DNA of 64,000 nucleotides from Acidaminobacter sp. (lineage in GTDB: Bacteria > Bacillota_A > Clostridia > Peptostreptococcales > Acidaminobacteraceae), in contig WXFH01000006.1 of NCBI GenBank assembly GCA_009881125.1, forward strand, positions 1-64,000. The letters are read 5' to 3'. Below the pieces are notes generated by a model. That model made no database searches. It worked only from the letters and a program-made list of their open reading frames with translations, and had not been told where the DNA came from. Position numbers and translations under genes: made by a program. This document shows, piece by piece, positions 17,074 through 27,394 of this stretch. Position 1 is the first letter of the stretch. Each line of letters starts with the position of its first letter.

Positions 17074-17879
17074 TGCGTCACCTCCCCGGATGGCGCTTCA
17101 GGCACCAGGAGTGCTTCAGCGGAGCCCTTTGCTGCCGAGTTGACGACTACTTCAGAATCCGCACCAGCCGCCATCTCCTCCGGCCAATACCTTTCACTGA
17201 TGCCAGTTTTCCGGTCATCCGTGACAATGGCGCCATCCTTAAAGGTGACGATTCTCTTGGCATTATCCGCAATTTCATGCTCGTGGGTGACTATAATCAT
17301 CGTGACACCCTCGTCATTCAGGCGCTTGAAGATCTGCATAATTTCCTCGGTGGAATGAGAATCCAAATTTCCCGTAGGCTCGTCTGCCAGGATTATCGCC
17401 GGCTGGGTCACAAGTGCCCTGGCTATGGCGACCCGCTGCTTTTGACCGCCGCTGAGCTCGTTGGGCTTATGATCGATTCGGTCCGAAAGACCTACGCGGT
17501 CCAGAGCCTCCATAGCTCTTTGGTGGCGCTCGGCCTTATGGACACGGCCGTAGATCAAGGGCAGCTCAACATTTTTGATAGCATTGACGCGGGCCAGCAG
17601 ATTGAAGGATTGAAACACGAATCCAATCTTCTGGTTCCGGATGACTGCAAGCTGCGGGTCACTCAGGCTGCTGACGTCAACGCCGTCCAGAACGTATCGT
17701 CCCCGGGTCGGTCGGTCGAGACAGCCCAAAATGTTCATCAAAGTCGACTTTCCGGAGCCGGAGGCCCCTATGATGGCTACGAAATCCCCTTCCTCCACAT
17801 GAAAGTCCACCGACCGGAGCGCTTCGACCTGAATGCTGCCCGTATCGTAGATTTTAGTCAGTCCCTGAATGTCAATCAT
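17070..17879 (-). CDS. MacB/LolD-type ABC transporter ATPase
   Basis: 269 residues. Walker A IGASGSGKSTLMNILG (about 35-50), Q-loop FVFQSFNLL, signature LSGGQKQRVAIARAL, Walker B IILADEPTGNLDS, His switch VTHEHE. This is the subfamily that pairs with MacB/FtsX permeases. The last about 40 residues (from GISERYWPEEMAAGADSE) are an unusual acidic extension beyond the normal 225-230 residue core. ATG 17879 starts one base after the stop of the upstream membrane-fusion gene. Confidence 0.95.
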   Translation of the reverse strand: MIDIQGLTKIYDTGSIQVEALRSVDFHVEEGDFVAIIGASGSGKSTLMNILGCLDRPTRGRYVLDGVDVSSLSDPQLAVIRNQKIGFVFQSFNLLARVNAIKNVELPLIYGRVHKAERHQRAMEALDRVGLSDRIDHKPNELSGGQKQRVAIARALVTQPAIILADEPTGNLDSHSTEEIMQIFKRLNDEGVTMIIVTHEHEIADNAKRIVTFKDGAIVTDDRKTGISERYWPEEMAAGADSEVVVNSAAKGSAEALLVPEAPSGEVTQ

Positions 17880-19115
17880 CTACTCCACCTCGATCACTTT
17901 GACCGGATCTCCATCTTTCAGAGTCTCTGTCGGATTGAGGATGACGACGTCCCCTTCAGCCAGCCCCTCGCCTATGATTTCGACGTTCAGATCCCCCTCA
18001 ATGCCGAGGGTCACCAAACGCTCTTTGGCTATGCCTTCCTCGATTACAAAGACCCTCCGCACACCCGCCGCGTCTGTATAGACCGCCTCATAAGGCACCA
18101 TCAGTGCCGCCTGCTTCTCAGCTGTCAGGATCTCAATGGCCGCAGAATAGTTCGGGCGAAATTTCGTCTCCTGTGCCAGGAAGGAGACTTCTATTTTGAC
18201 GACCGTTTCGGAAGACTGGCCGCTGACCAGACTTTCGGCCACGTCAGAAATGTAAGTCACCTGGCCTTCGTACTGATCCGCAAAGCCATCACTGCGTATG
18301 ACGACCGGCTGTCCTACCGCAACTGAATCAATGTCGTACTCGCTGATAGACGCGGAGACCTTTAACCGATCCGAAGACGCTATGGAAAACAGAGGCAAAG
18401 CTTGGGCAGCCAGTTCCCCCGGTTTGGTACGGATGGCGTACACGACACCATCGGCAGGGGCTTTGAGCGTCAGCTTGTCCTTCTGTGACTGCAGCTGCTC
18501 CAGGGCGAGGCGCGCGGAGGAGACGGACAGGGACTGAATCCGCAGGGCACTTTCCTGGCCATAACTGCTGTAGCCACGCTCCGCGGAAAGCTTTTCCGTT
18601 TCAGCGCGCTCGAGCTGGCGCATGGCCTGATCGAGCTCGGACTGACTGATGGCGCCCGCGTCGAACAGCGCCTGCTGATCCGCGACCAGCTTCAGAGCAT
18701 CCTCATAAGCGGCAGTGGCAGTCTTCAGCGGCAGATCGTAATTGAGCTTCCCGGCGCTTTGGGCCTGCTTCAGCGTCTCCTGAGCAATGCTGAGCTGAAG
18801 GCGCGCGGCCGACAGCTGCTGGTCGAGGGCCTGGGAATCCAGGGTCGCCAGCACATCGCCTTGCCTGACCTGCTGGCCAAGTTCGACCAAGACCTCCTCG
18901 ACTACGCCCGGCACCTCCGCATAGACATCACGGTCCTCGGCGGCAACCACTTTTCCACTGGCGTAGACATAAGCGGCAGCCTCGCTTGTAATGACCTTAT
19001 CCGTATAGACTAGAACACCGTCTTCCAACCGGGTCGCCCGCCAGATCACAAATCCAATGGCGGCAATCACGAGTGCCAGCACCAGCAGCACCCAAAGCGC
19101 GGATTTACGTTTCAC
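17880..19115 (-). CDS. MacA-like membrane-fusion protein (HlyD family)
   Basis: Periplasmic-adaptor-type subunit of the efflux system, held in the membrane by one N-terminal helix (ALWVLLVLALVIAAIGFVIW). It then has a lipoyl/barrel half-motif (YVYASGKVVAAEDRDVYAEVPGVVEEVLV), a long coiled coil (about 90-210) and the second barrel half (LKAPADGVVYAIRTKPGELA), ending in the MP domain. About 411 residues from GTG 19115, which has GAGGTGA 5 bases ahead; GTG 19124 is the alternative. It lies 13 bases after rimI and abuts the ATPase gene. Confidence 0.9.
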   Translation of the reverse strand: MKRKSALWVLLVLALVIAAIGFVIWRATRLEDGVLVYTDKVITSEAAAYVYASGKVVAAEDRDVYAEVPGVVEEVLVELGQQVRQGDVLATLDSQALDQQLSAARLQLSIAQETLKQAQSAGKLNYDLPLKTATAAYEDALKLVADQQALFDAGAISQSELDQAMRQLERAETEKLSAERGYSSYGQESALRIQSLSVSSARLALEQLQSQKDKLTLKAPADGVVYAIRTKPGELAAQALPLFSIASSDRLKVSASISEYDIDSVAVGQPVVIRSDGFADQYEGQVTYISDVAESLVSGQSSETVVKIEVSFLAQETKFRPNYSAAIEILTAEKQAALMVPYEAVYTDAAGVRRVFVIEEGIAKERLVTLGIEGDLNVEIIGEGLAEGDVVILNPTETLKDGDPVKVIEVE

Positions 19116-19128
19116 TTTGCTCACCTCA

Positions 19129-19611
19129 TCAAATGGTCTTCCACATGATCAGCGCGTCTTCCCCGCTGTCAAGGTAATAGCCCTTGCGCACGCCCATGGA
19201 GACAAAGCCTGCCTTTTCGTAAACGTGAATAGCGGAGGCATTGCCGCTGCGGACTTCCAGCGTCAGGGACGCCGCACCAAGGGCCTCGGCCTTCTTCACA
19301 AATTGAGCGATCATGTCCTGGGCGTACCCTTTCGACCGTTCCACCGGATCAATGGCGAGGTTGGTGATGTGTCCCTCGTCCAGGATCAGCCAGAACCCGC
19401 AGTACCCCACAATTTGCCCCCCCACCTCATAGACAAAGTAGTGGGCACGGGGATTGGAAACCAGTTCTTCCTCAATGGCACTGCGCGGCCAGGGCGTTTT
19501 AAAGCAGAGCACTTCCAGCTCAGCCACGCGGTCGACGTCAGCAAGGACCATGGGTCTGAGGACGCTGCCGGCGACTCGCTCTGCCTGCGTCTGGTGATTG
19601 GAATCCGTCAT
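19129..19611 (-). CDS. rimI: Ribosomal protein S18-alanine N-acetyltransferase
   Basis: A 160-residue GNAT protein. The acetyl-CoA site reads LAIDPVERSKGYAQDMIAQFV, and the LEVRSGNASAIHVYEKAGFVSMGVRKGYY region is the RimI hallmark. It acetylates the N-terminal alanine of S18, or protein N-termini more widely. ATG 19611 follows GAGGGG and begins 4 bases after the tsaB stop; the tsaE-tsaB-rimI order is classical in Firmicutes and supports the name over other GNATs. Confidence 0.93.
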   Translation of the reverse strand: MTDSNHQTQAERVAGSVLRPMVLADVDRVAELEVLCFKTPWPRSAIEEELVSNPRAHYFVYEVGGQIVGYCGFWLILDEGHITNLAIDPVERSKGYAQDMIAQFVKKAEALGAASLTLEVRSGNASAIHVYEKAGFVSMGVRKGYYLDSGEDALIMWKTI

Positions 19612-19615
19612 CCCC

Positions 19616-20326
19616 TCACCCCTTCAGCCGCTGCTCGCGGGTCACTTCAGCCTCGGGCCGGCGCAGATAATTCATGGGTACCTTGTCGTAATCGACGGCC
19701 TGTATCCCTTCCAGCCGTGCGCACATAGCCACAGAGGCGGCTCTTTGACAGCGCATTTCCTGAGGCGCCAGAGTTACCCGGTCGCCTAAAATGGCATGAA
19801 CGCGTTCGTAGGCCTTGGCGGCGCCTTCGCCCATTAGAAGCACCTCCGTCCCGGCCTGCAGAGCAGCCTCCAGAAGTCTGGCAGCGAAGTCGTCCACCGG
19901 CCAGGCGGCCTCTTCCACCACGGTCGCCAGGCCCTCTGCCTCAAACTTCCAGGCCCCCGCATAGTATTCATTTCGCCGCGCGTCCATCATGACCGCGACA
20001 ATCCGCCGGGAATCATAGGCGTTATAGGCCGTTGCCCTTAAGCTGGACACAGGGACGACGCCAATCCCGAAAGGCTGGGCGAGGCCTTTGGCCGCAGACA
20101 CCCCAATCCGGAGCCCTGTAAAGGACCCTGGGCCGATAGTGACGGCAATCGCATCAAAGTCAGGAATGGTCAGTCCCAGGTAGGTCAGCGCGTTTTCGAG
20201 CATGGGCATCAGCTTCTGGGAATGGGTCATGGGATGCTGCAGGACAAAATCTGCCAGCAGCAAATCGTCCTCCACCACCGCGACCGACGCCACCAGGGAC
20301 GAGGTTTCTATAGCTAGCATTCTCAT
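19616..20326 (-). CDS. tsaB: t6A biosynthesis protein TsaB
   Basis: 236 residues. The ASKHA-fold non-catalytic partner of TsaD in threonylcarbamoyl-adenosine formation. The opening MLAIETSSLVASVAVVEDD resembles TsaD but lacks its metal-binding histidines; VTIGPGSFTGLRIGVSAAKGLA is the TsaB signature. ATG 20326 overlaps the tsaE stop as ATGA and has GGAGG upstream; an in-frame TTG at 20332 is less likely. A C-terminal region of about 130 residues is shorter and more variable, as usual. Confidence 0.96.
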   Translation of the reverse strand: MRMLAIETSSLVASVAVVEDDLLLADFVLQHPMTHSQKLMPMLENALTYLGLTIPDFDAIAVTIGPGSFTGLRIGVSAAKGLAQPFGIGVVPVSSLRATAYNAYDSRRIVAVMMDARRNEYYAGAWKFEAEGLATVVEEAAWPVDDFAARLLEAALQAGTEVLLMGEGAAKAYERVHAILGDRVTLAPQEMRCQRAASVAMCARLEGIQAVDYDKVPMNYLRRPEAEVTREQRLKG

Positions 20327-20811
20327 GAACAAGCCACCTCCTCCTTGAAAGCTTCAATAAGCACTTTGATTTTTGCCCGGGTTTCAATGGATGGCGAGGA
20401 GAGCCTGAGATATCTCTCCTCTGCTTCAAAGCCGTAGCCTATCTCGATCCAGAGGGCGGTTTCAGGAACCATCGGCTCAATCATCCCTGCCCACTCAATC
20501 AGGCTGACGCCCTTGCCGTAGACAAAGTCATCAAAGCCAATGTCCTCCATTTCGGAGGGGTCGAGGATGCGGTACACATCAAAGTGATACACTTCCATGC
20601 CGCTTGTTGTGCTATAGACGTTCATCAGGGCAAAGGTCGGGCTGGTCACGTCCTCTTTGACCCCGAGGCCGGCGGCTATGCTTTGTGACAGGGTGGTTTT
20701 GCCTGCGCCGAGGTCACCCGTGAGGGCCACCACAGCGCCGGACTCGAGCCAGCCTGCAAGAAAATGTCCGAAGCGCTGCATGGCCTCGACAGAATTTATG
20801 ATCAGGTTCAA
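20323..20811 (-). CDS. tsaE: t6A biosynthesis ATPase TsaE
   Basis: 162 residues. Small P-loop ATPase that drives turnover of the TsaBD complex. Walker [17 protein letters not shown] (about 31-46), then the family motifs [17 protein letters not shown] and LIEWAGM. Start TTG 20811 has GGAG 10 bases upstream; no ATG alternative gives full length. First gene of the leftward tsaE-tsaB-rimI-efflux run; 28 bases downstream of tex, so probably in the same transcript. Confidence 0.96.
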   Translation of the reverse strand: MNLIINSVEAMQRFGHFLAGWLESGAVVALTGDLGAGKTTLSQSIAAGLGVKEDVTSPTFALMNVYSTTSGMEVYHFDVYRILDPSEMEDIGFDDFVYGKGVSLIEWAGMIEPMVPETALWIEIGYGFEAEERYLRLSSPSIETRAKIKVLIEAFKEEVACS

Positions 20812-20839
20812 GTGTTATCAGCTCCTTACAGGCTTGCCA

Positions 20840-23026
20840 TTATGCTTTCTTCATGGAAAGGGAAATTTTGCCGCGCTCCTTGTCGATCCCGATCACCCGG
20901 ACCTCGACTGGATCTCCGACACGGACTACGTCCATAGGATCCTTGACGAATTTGTCCGAGAGCTGGGAAACGTGGACGAGGCCGTCGTTCTTGACCCCAA
21001 TGTCTACAAAGGCGCCAAAGTTGACCACGTTTCGCACCGTCCCCATCATGACCATGCCTATTTCCAGGTCTTCCATACTCAGAACGTCGCTTCTGAAGAC
21101 CGGTCCCGGCATGTCCTCACGCGGGTCACGGCCCGGCTTGAGCAGCTCCTCCACAATATCCTTCAGCGTGAGGATGCCCGCGCCGGTCAGCTCTGACAAT
21201 GCCTTGAAGGCTTCCTCAGGCGACTTTTTCCCCGTGGATTCCTGCATTCGTGCAAACAAGTGAGTCCTGTCCATTTTTCGCGTTTCGTCCAGACTTAGTT
21301 TGAGAGTCTTGAGCAGTGCCCTGCAGGCCGCATAGGATTCCGGGTGGACAGAAGTACCGTCCAGCGGCTCCGTGCCATCCGCTATGCGGAGAAAGCCCGC
21401 GCACTGCTCATAGGCTTTAGGCCCCAGGCGCTTGACTTTGAGGAGTTCTTTTCGGCTATGGAATTTACCGTTTTCTTCTCTGTGGGATACAATGGACTTC
21501 GCCAGCGTGGAGCCAATGCCCGACACGTATTGCAGCAGAGACGGCGTGGCGACATTGAGGTCGACGCCGACCGCGTTGACGCAGGCTTCGACGACGCCCT
21601 TCAGGGAGTCGTCCAGTTTCGCGGGATTCAGGTCGTGCTGGTATTGACCGACGCCAATGCTCTTCGGATCAATTTTCACCAGCTCCGCCATAGGGTCCTG
21701 CAGGCGGCGCCCAATAGAAATGGCCCCCCGTGTGGTGACGTCCAGGTCCGGATATTCCTCGCTGGCCAGCTTCGAAGCGCTGTACACCGACGCCCCCGCC
21801 TCGCTGACAATGGTGTAGTTCACAGGTCGGTCCGCTTCCCTCAGCATCTCCCCGACAAACTGCTCCGTCTCCCTGGAGCCAGTGCCGTTGCCGATGGAAA
21901 TGAGATCCACCCCGTGTTTCTTAATCATACCCAGTAATACTCTCTTTGCACCTTCTATATCGTTGTGCGGCTTCGTTGGATAGATGGTGGTCTTATCGAG
22001 CAGACGGCCGGTTTCATCCAAAACGGCGACTTTGCAGCCGGTTCTGTAGGCGGGGTCAATAGCCAGAACGGTTTTCCCCTTGACAGGTGCCTGCATCAGC
22101 AGCGGCTTCGTATTCATGGCGAAAACGCGGATGGCGTCTTCCTGGGCTTTTTCTGTGAGCTCACTTCGAATTTCACGTTCAATAGAAGGAAGCAGCAGAC
22201 GCTTCAGGCCGTCTTCGACTGCCAAGGCCAGCTGAGCGCGCTGAGCCTCGGAAAGATTTTTGATGAACTGTTTCTCCGCCATCTTCCTCAAGTGGTCCTC
22301 GTCAATGAGAAGACTGACTTTCAGGAACTCTTCCTTTTCGCCTCTGTCAATGGCGAGGGTTCTATGGGATGGCAGGGTTTTGATGGCCTCTTCAAAGATG
22401 TAATAAGTTTCATACACGGAGGTTTTATCCGGATCAGCCGCTTTGGACTGCAGTTTGCCCTGCTTCTGATAAAACGCCCGGATGGCCTGCCTCAGATCCG
22501 GGTCATCCGAAAGCCGTTCTGCCAGGATATCTCTGGCGCCGGCCAAGGCGGCCTCAATATCAGCCACTTCTTTTTCTTCATCTATGAAGGCCTCGGCAAA
22601 GGTCAGCAAGGCGGCCTCGTCGGTCTTTCGGTTGCTCTCGTCCGCCAGCCAGTCTGCCAGCGGCTCCAGTCCCCGTTCCTTGGCCATGGTGGCCCGGGTT
22701 CTTCGCTTTTGCTTGTAAGGTCTGTATAAGTCCTCCACACGCTGGAGCACAACCGCTTCCAGGATCGCGGTTTTCAACTCTTCCGTCAACGCCCCCTGGC
22801 TCTCAATGGAAGCGATAACCTCTTCTTTTCTCGCCTCCAGGCTGCGAAGGTATTTTAAGCGTTCATCAAATGCCCGGAGGGTTTCATCATCCGTACCGCC
22901 CGTCATTTCTTTTCTGTAACGCGCTATAAACGGAATAGTGTTGCCTTCGTCAATCAAGCGAACTATAGCCTCGGTCTGCTGGGCCGCCAGGCCCATCTCC
23001 TTGGATAAATGCTCAAGTATATTCAT
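20840..23026 (-). CDS. tex: Tex-family RNA-binding transcription accessory protein
   Basis: 728 residues, family length. Order: N-terminal helical Tex domain, YqgF/RuvC-like nuclease fold ([20 protein letters not shown] near residue 325), helix-hairpin-helix repeats ([45 protein letters not shown]) and a C-terminal S1 RNA-binding domain ([34 protein letters not shown]). Tex influences transcription and toxin expression in several bacteria; the mechanism is not settled. ATG 23026 follows GGGG. Separated from prfB by a strong terminator. Confidence 0.96.
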   Translation of the reverse strand: MNILEHLSKEMGLAAQQTEAIVRLIDEGNTIPFIARYRKEMTGGTDDETLRAFDERLKYLRSLEARKEEVIASIESQGALTEELKTAILEAVVLQRVEDLYRPYKQKRRTRATMAKERGLEPLADWLADESNRKTDEAALLTFAEAFIDEEKEVADIEAALAGARDILAERLSDDPDLRQAIRAFYQKQGKLQSKAADPDKTSVYETYYIFEEAIKTLPSHRTLAIDRGEKEEFLKVSLLIDEDHLRKMAEKQFIKNLSEAQRAQLALAVEDGLKRLLLPSIEREIRSELTEKAQEDAIRVFAMNTKPLLMQAPVKGKTVLAIDPAYRTGCKVAVLDETGRLLDKTTIYPTKPHNDIEGAKRVLLGMIKKHGVDLISIGNGTGSRETEQFVGEMLREADRPVNYTIVSEAGASVYSASKLASEEYPDLDVTTRGAISIGRRLQDPMAELVKIDPKSIGVGQYQHDLNPAKLDDSLKGVVEACVNAVGVDLNVATPSLLQYVSGIGSTLAKSIVSHREENGKFHSRKELLKVKRLGPKAYEQCAGFLRIADGTEPLDGTSVHPESYAACRALLKTLKLSLDETRKMDRTHLFARMQESTGKKSPEEAFKALSELTGAGILTLKDIVEELLKPGRDPREDMPGPVFRSDVLSMEDLEIGMVMMGTVRNVVNFGAFVDIGVKNDGLVHVSQLSDKFVKDPMDVVRVGDPVEVRVIGIDKERGKISLSMKKA

Positions 23027-23117
23027 ATTGTTTTCCCCTTTAATCAGTGTCGTCGCAGCGCGAACGGGTACCGCGGCGCTTTGTCAGCAGATCGCCTAAC
23101 CTCTGCGTCCCTTCTCC

Positions 23118-23143
23118 GCCGCGCCAATCAGCCGCGCCAATCA
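23118..23143. repeat. 13-bp tandem duplication
   Basis: GCCGCGCCAATCA occurs twice head to tail (23118-23130 and 23131-23143) in the prfB-tex spacer. No known role; likely a replication-slippage product. Confidence 0.7.
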
Positions 23144-23157
23144 GCCGCCTCCCGACA

Positions 23158-23195
23158 GAAAAACCGGTTCGCTGCGATATTCGAACCGGTTTTTT
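23158..23195. terminator. prfB terminator
   Basis: GAAAAACCGGTTCG (23158-23171) pairs with CGAACCGGTTTTT (23182-23194), with T-runs on both strands; 16 bases after the prfB stop. Confidence 0.92.
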
Positions 23196-23210
23196 AGTCT
23201 GATGTGTCTA

Positions 23211-24321
23211 TCAGGATTTTCTGGAGTTTTCTTTTAAATAGGCCTGTATAAAAACATCCAGTTCGCCATCCATGACACCATAGACATTGCCGACTTCAGC
23301 GCCTGTTCTGTGATCCTTGACCAGGTTGTATGGATTGAAGACGTAGGACCTGATCTGACTTCCCCAGGCGATCTGGGAGTAGTCCCCCGCAAGGTCTTCA
23401 ATGCGCTCCTTGTGCTCGCGTTCCTTAAGTTCGAGGAGCTTCCCGGTCAGCATCCGCATGGCCGTCGCTCGGTTGGAGTGCTGTGAGCGCTCGTTCTGAC
23501 ACTGCACGACAATGCCGGTTGGAAGATGGGTGATCCTCACAGCGCTGTCCGTCATATTGACGTGCTGTCCCCCTGCGCCTGACGCCCGGAAGGTGTCAAT
23601 TCTAAGGTCGCCCGGATCAATCTCCACCTTGATTTCCTCGTCCAGCTCAGGCATGACATCCACCGAAGCAAAAGAGGTATGCCGCTTACCCGAGGAATCG
23701 AAAGGCGAGATTCTAACCAGACGGTGAACGCCTTTTTCTGACTTCAAGAAGCCGTAGGCGTTTTCGCCTTCAATTTCAAGAGCGGTGCTTTTAATCCCCG
23801 CCTCGTCATCTCTCAGCAAATCGAGGATTCTGACAGAATAACCTTTGTTTTCCGCCCAACGTGAGAACATCCGCATCAGCATGGAGGCCCAGTCCTGAGC
23901 ATCCGTACCGCCGGTTCCAGCGTGGATGGACAAAATGCAGCTGTTGTGATCATACTCCCCGCTGAGCAAGGTCTCCAGTTCCAGAGCTTCAATTTTCTGA
24001 GCGAGCTGCTCCACGCCTGTGACGATGTCCTGTTCAACGCTGTCATCCGATTCCGCCATTGCCATCTCAGCCAGCATCTCCAGATCCTGGTGGGACTCCA
24101 CGAGTGAATCGTACAGATCAATTTTATCTTTAAGGTGCTTTGCCTGCTTCAAGACTTTCTGAGCCGCGTCCGGATCATTCCAGAATGCCTCCTGAACCGT
24201 TTTCTCTTCCAGATCCTGATGCTCCGTTTTCAAACGGTCAATGTCAAAGTGAACCCCTCAGTTCTTTCAGACGCTCCGACAATTCCCGCAGCGTTTTTAT
24301 TCTTTGTTCAATAGCCAACAT
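23211..24321 (-). CDS. prfB: Peptide chain release factor 2, programmed +1 frameshift
   Basis: Releases the peptide at UGA and UAA. Start ATG 24321 after AAGGTGAT; frame zero runs 25 codons to an in-frame TGA at 24246-24244 within CTTTGAC, the classical slip site, preceded by the Shine-Dalgarno-like AGGGG. Shifting +1 at CTT gives GAC (24245-24243) and then an uninterrupted frame to 23211, for a total of about 369 residues. The stop-recognition motif is SPF (RISPFDSSGKR) and the catalytic motif is GGQ (SGAGGQHVN). The TGA is itself the RF2 target, so synthesis is autoregulated. It is a normal gene, not a pseudogene. Follows secA after 121 bases. Confidence 0.97.
24243..24256 (-). promoter_or_regulatory. 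RF2 programmed frameshift site
   Basis: On the minus strand AGGGG, a 3-base gap, then CTT-TGA-C: an internal Shine-Dalgarno-like element, slippery CTT codon, and weak stop context, as in bacterial prfB genes generally. Confidence 0.95.
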
Positions 24322-24442
24322 CCAATCACCTTCTCAAGGGGGGCTTCAAACAGCGCCCTAAATTTACCGGCTCTTAGTCCCGGTCAATACTTCACTCTGA
24401 CTTGTGTTATTGGTCCAGAATTTACAGGCCGCTCGACCGCAA

Positions 24443-27139
24443 TTAATTCCCTTCGTTGGCACCGCAGCACTTCTTGTACTTTTTGCCGCTGCCGCAAGGA
24501 CACGGATCGTTGCGTCCGACTTTGACCTCTTTTTTAGCCGATGGTTTTGACACCGACACCGTATCGCCACCGCCGGATTCCGCCGTCACCTTGACCGAGC
24601 TCGTGCGCTCCGTGCGCGTCTCTATAGTCGCGTGGAAGAGATACTTAAGCGTATCTTCCTGAATGTTGCGGATCATTTCGCCAAACATATCAAAGCCCTC
24701 GATCTGATAAGCTCTGACCGGATCCTCGTTTCCGACGGCCCTCAGGGAAATGCCCTGCTTCAGCTGTTCCATGGCGTCAATGTGATCGATCCACTTGTCG
24801 TCGACCACGCGAAGCACCAGGAAGCGCTCGAGCTCTCTCATCCGCTCAGGCGTGAAGGCTTGTTCCTTCTCATCATAGAGTGTCAAAGCCTTCTGAGTCA
24901 GGGACTCTTCCAGGGTTTCACGAGTAAGGGATGGAATGTCCATCTCTTCCAAAATTCCGCCCTTTGGAAGGTAGATCTGGTGCAGATGCTCCTCAAGCCC
25001 CTTCAAATCCCATTCTTCAGGGAAATCCGCTCCGGCGGTGTACGCTTCAACTGACGTTTTGATGACCTCGTCGATCATGCCCAGCACGTGATCCTTCATG
25101 TTTTCCCCATGGAGAACCTTGGAGCGCTCCGAATAAATGATGGTGCGCTGGCGGTTCATGACGTCGTCATATTGAAGGACGTGCTTACGAATGCCGAAGT
25201 TGCGGCCCTCAACGCGCTTCTGCGCGGTTTCGATAGATTTTGAAAGCACGCTGGCTTCCAACGGCGTGTCCTCGTCCATTCCCAGCTTCTCAACCATGTC
25301 CTTGACTCGATCGGAGACGAACAGGCGCATGAGCTCATCCTCAAAGGAGAGGTAGAACTGCGAGGATCCCGGGTCTCCCTGACGGCCTGCACGGCCGCGG
25401 AGCTGGTTGTCAATACGCCTCGACTCATGTCGCTCGGTACCTATGATGTGGAGGCCGCCAACACTTCTGACATCCTCCGCTTCAAGATCTGTCACTTTTT
25501 TGTGCTCAGCGAAGATCTGCTCATAAAACGCCTTGGCCTCGATGACCTCCGGAATGTCCGGTGTCTTTGGCCTGAGCACTTCGTAAATCATCTCATCCGT
25601 ATAACCGTGCTTCAACATATCCCGCTTGGACATAAACTCAGGATTGCCGCCGAGGACTATGTCCGTACCGCGGCCCGCCATATTCGTAGCAATGGTCACC
25701 TGATTCTTTCTTCCTGCCTGTGCGACGATTTCAGCTTCGCGCTCATGCTGCTTCGCGTTCAGGACCTCATGTCGGATGCCGCGCTTGCGAAGAAGCTCAC
25801 TGAGATACTCAGACGTTTCAATGGAAATAGTGCCCACCAGAACCGGCTGACCATTTTTGTGACGGTTGATGATATCCTCAATAACGGCATTAAATTTGCC
25901 GTTGGTCGTCTTATAAATGGAATCAGGGAGGTCTTTTCTTTGAATAGGACGGTTCGTTGGAACCTGAAGCACGTCCATATTATAGATGTGCTTGAACTCC
26001 TCTTCCTCCGTCTTGGCTGTACCGGTCATACCTGCCAGCTTTTTGTACATGCGGAAGTAGTTCTGAAGGGTGATCGTCGCAAGGGTCTGGGACTCTTTTC
26101 TGACCTCCAGATTCTCTTTTGACTCAATGGCCTGGTGAAGACCGTTGGAATAGCGTCGACCAAACATTAGACGTCCGGTGAATTCGTCAACAATGACAAT
26201 TTCGCCGTCCTTAATGACGTAATCCACATCCTTTTTCATGATCAGACGCGCTTTCAGCGCCTGATTGATGTGGTGCGAAATTTCCATATTTTCCGGGTCG
26301 CTGAGGTTTTCAAGGCTAAAGAAACGCTCCGCCTTTTCAACGCCGCCGTCATCCGTCAATACAACCGATTTTTGCTTTTCGTCGACAATATAATCAACCT
26401 CATGTCTCAAAGTCGAGACAAACATATCCGCGACCCTGTAAAGATCCGTCGACTTGGCGCCTTCCCCGGATATGATCAGCGGCGTGCGCGCCTCGTCCAC
26501 GAGAATTGAGTCCACTTCGTCCACAATGGCGTAGTTCAGTTCCCGCTGTACCATCTGTTCCTTGAAGACCACCATGTTGTCCTTGAGGTAATCAAAGCCA
26601 AACTCGTTGTTCGTGCCGTAGGTGATGTCCGCATTGTAAGCCGCGCGACGCTCCTGGGTGCCAATTCCGTGCACAATACAGCCCACGGTGAGGCCCAGGA
26701 ATCCATAAACCTTGCTCATCCATTCCTTGTCCCGCTTCGCGAGATAGTCGTTGACCGTGACCACGTGAACGCCTTTTCCTTCCAGTGCGTTCAAGTAAAC
26801 CGGCAAAGTCGCAACCAGCGTTTTGCCCTCGCCGGTTTTCATCTCTGAAATACGCCCCTGGTGCAGCACAATGCCGCCCAGAAGCTGCACAGGATAATGT
26901 CTTAAGCCAATAGTTCTGACACTCGCCTCTCTCACTACAGCAAACGCTTCCGGCAAAAGATCCGCAAGGTCTGCCCCGGCTGCGAGCCGCTCTTTAAACT
27001 CGACAGTTTTTCCCGCCAGCTCAGCGTCACTCAGCTTCTGCATTTGAGGCTCAAACGCCTCGATTTGATCCACCATTTTCGAGAGACGCTTTATCTCCCG
27101 ATCGTTGAAGTTACCAAACAATTTATCCAACAAAGCCAT
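24443..27139 (-). CDS. secA: Protein translocase ATPase SecA
   Basis: Drives export of preproteins through SecYEG. About 898 residues from ATG 27139 (AAAGGA 9 bases upstream; the in-frame TTG 27148 is poorer). Walker [15 protein letters not shown] near residue 100, Walker [15 protein letters not shown], helicase motifs [14 protein letters not shown] and [20 protein letters not shown], and C-terminal zinc motif [14 protein letters not shown], which binds SecB or the ribosome. Only one secA is in this window. Downstream is prfB, a common Firmicutes order. Confidence 0.98.
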   Translation of the reverse strand: MALLDKLFGNFNDREIKRLSKMVDQIEAFEPQMQKLSDAELAGKTVEFKERLAAGADLADLLPEAFAVVREASVRTIGLRHYPVQLLGGIVLHQGRISEMKTGEGKTLVATLPVYLNALEGKGVHVVTVNDYLAKRDKEWMSKVYGFLGLTVGCIVHGIGTQERRAAYNADITYGTNNEFGFDYLKDNMVVFKEQMVQRELNYAIVDEVDSILVDEARTPLIISGEGAKSTDLYRVADMFVSTLRHEVDYIVDEKQKSVVLTDDGGVEKAERFFSLENLSDPENMEISHHINQALKARLIMKKDVDYVIKDGEIVIVDEFTGRLMFGRRYSNGLHQAIESKENLEVRKESQTLATITLQNYFRMYKKLAGMTGTAKTEEEEFKHIYNMDVLQVPTNRPIQRKDLPDSIYKTTNGKFNAVIEDIINRHKNGQPVLVGTISIETSEYLSELLRKRGIRHEVLNAKQHEREAEIVAQAGRKNQVTIATNMAGRGTDIVLGGNPEFMSKRDMLKHGYTDEMIYEVLRPKTPDIPEVIEAKAFYEQIFAEHKKVTDLEAEDVRSVGGLHIIGTERHESRRIDNQLRGRAGRQGDPGSSQFYLSFEDELMRLFVSDRVKDMVEKLGMDEDTPLEASVLSKSIETAQKRVEGRNFGIRKHVLQYDDVMNRQRTIIYSERSKVLHGENMKDHVLGMIDEVIKTSVEAYTAGADFPEEWDLKGLEEHLHQIYLPKGGILEEMDIPSLTRETLEESLTQKALTLYDEKEQAFTPERMRELERFLVLRVVDDKWIDHIDAMEQLKQGISLRAVGNEDPVRAYQIEGFDMFGEMIRNIQEDTLKYLFHATIETRTERTSSVKVTAESGGGDTVSVSKPSAKKEVKVGRNDPCPCGSGKKYKKCCGANEGN

Positions 27140-27354
27140 GCTTTTCAATCCTTTCCTACTTTAAAAGATACCTCATACATTATATCACAACACCTACACG
27201 ACTTTATCACATTTATCTTAACGTTTGATTAAATCTAGTGCCATGTAAAGACTAAAATCAGACGTCTTACCGGCAAAAATTCCAAAGTGCCGCGATATCG
27301 TCAATCCCACTACTGCTTAGGTTTGCTCATTCCTCCGCCTAAATTTTCTAAATC

Positions 27355-27381
27355 AAAAAAGACTGCCTTTAAACAGCAGCC
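27355..27381 (-). terminator. Terminator after DUF5317-like genes
   Basis: Minus-strand GGCTGC and GCAGTC arms (one wobble pair) around TGTTTAAAG, then six T residues (27360-27355). Just past the stop of the gene ending at 27395. Confidence 0.65.
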
Positions 27382-27394
27382 CTTTTATCCCAAG

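Noticed and set aside
17277..18326. A 349-codon + strand frame over the efflux ATPase and fusion-protein genes
   Set aside because: It is antisense to two well-supported genes of a MacAB set and shows no family features.
23211..24321. prfB as a frameshifted pseudogene
   Set aside because: The stop lies exactly in the classical CTTTGAC programmed site with an upstream AGGGG.
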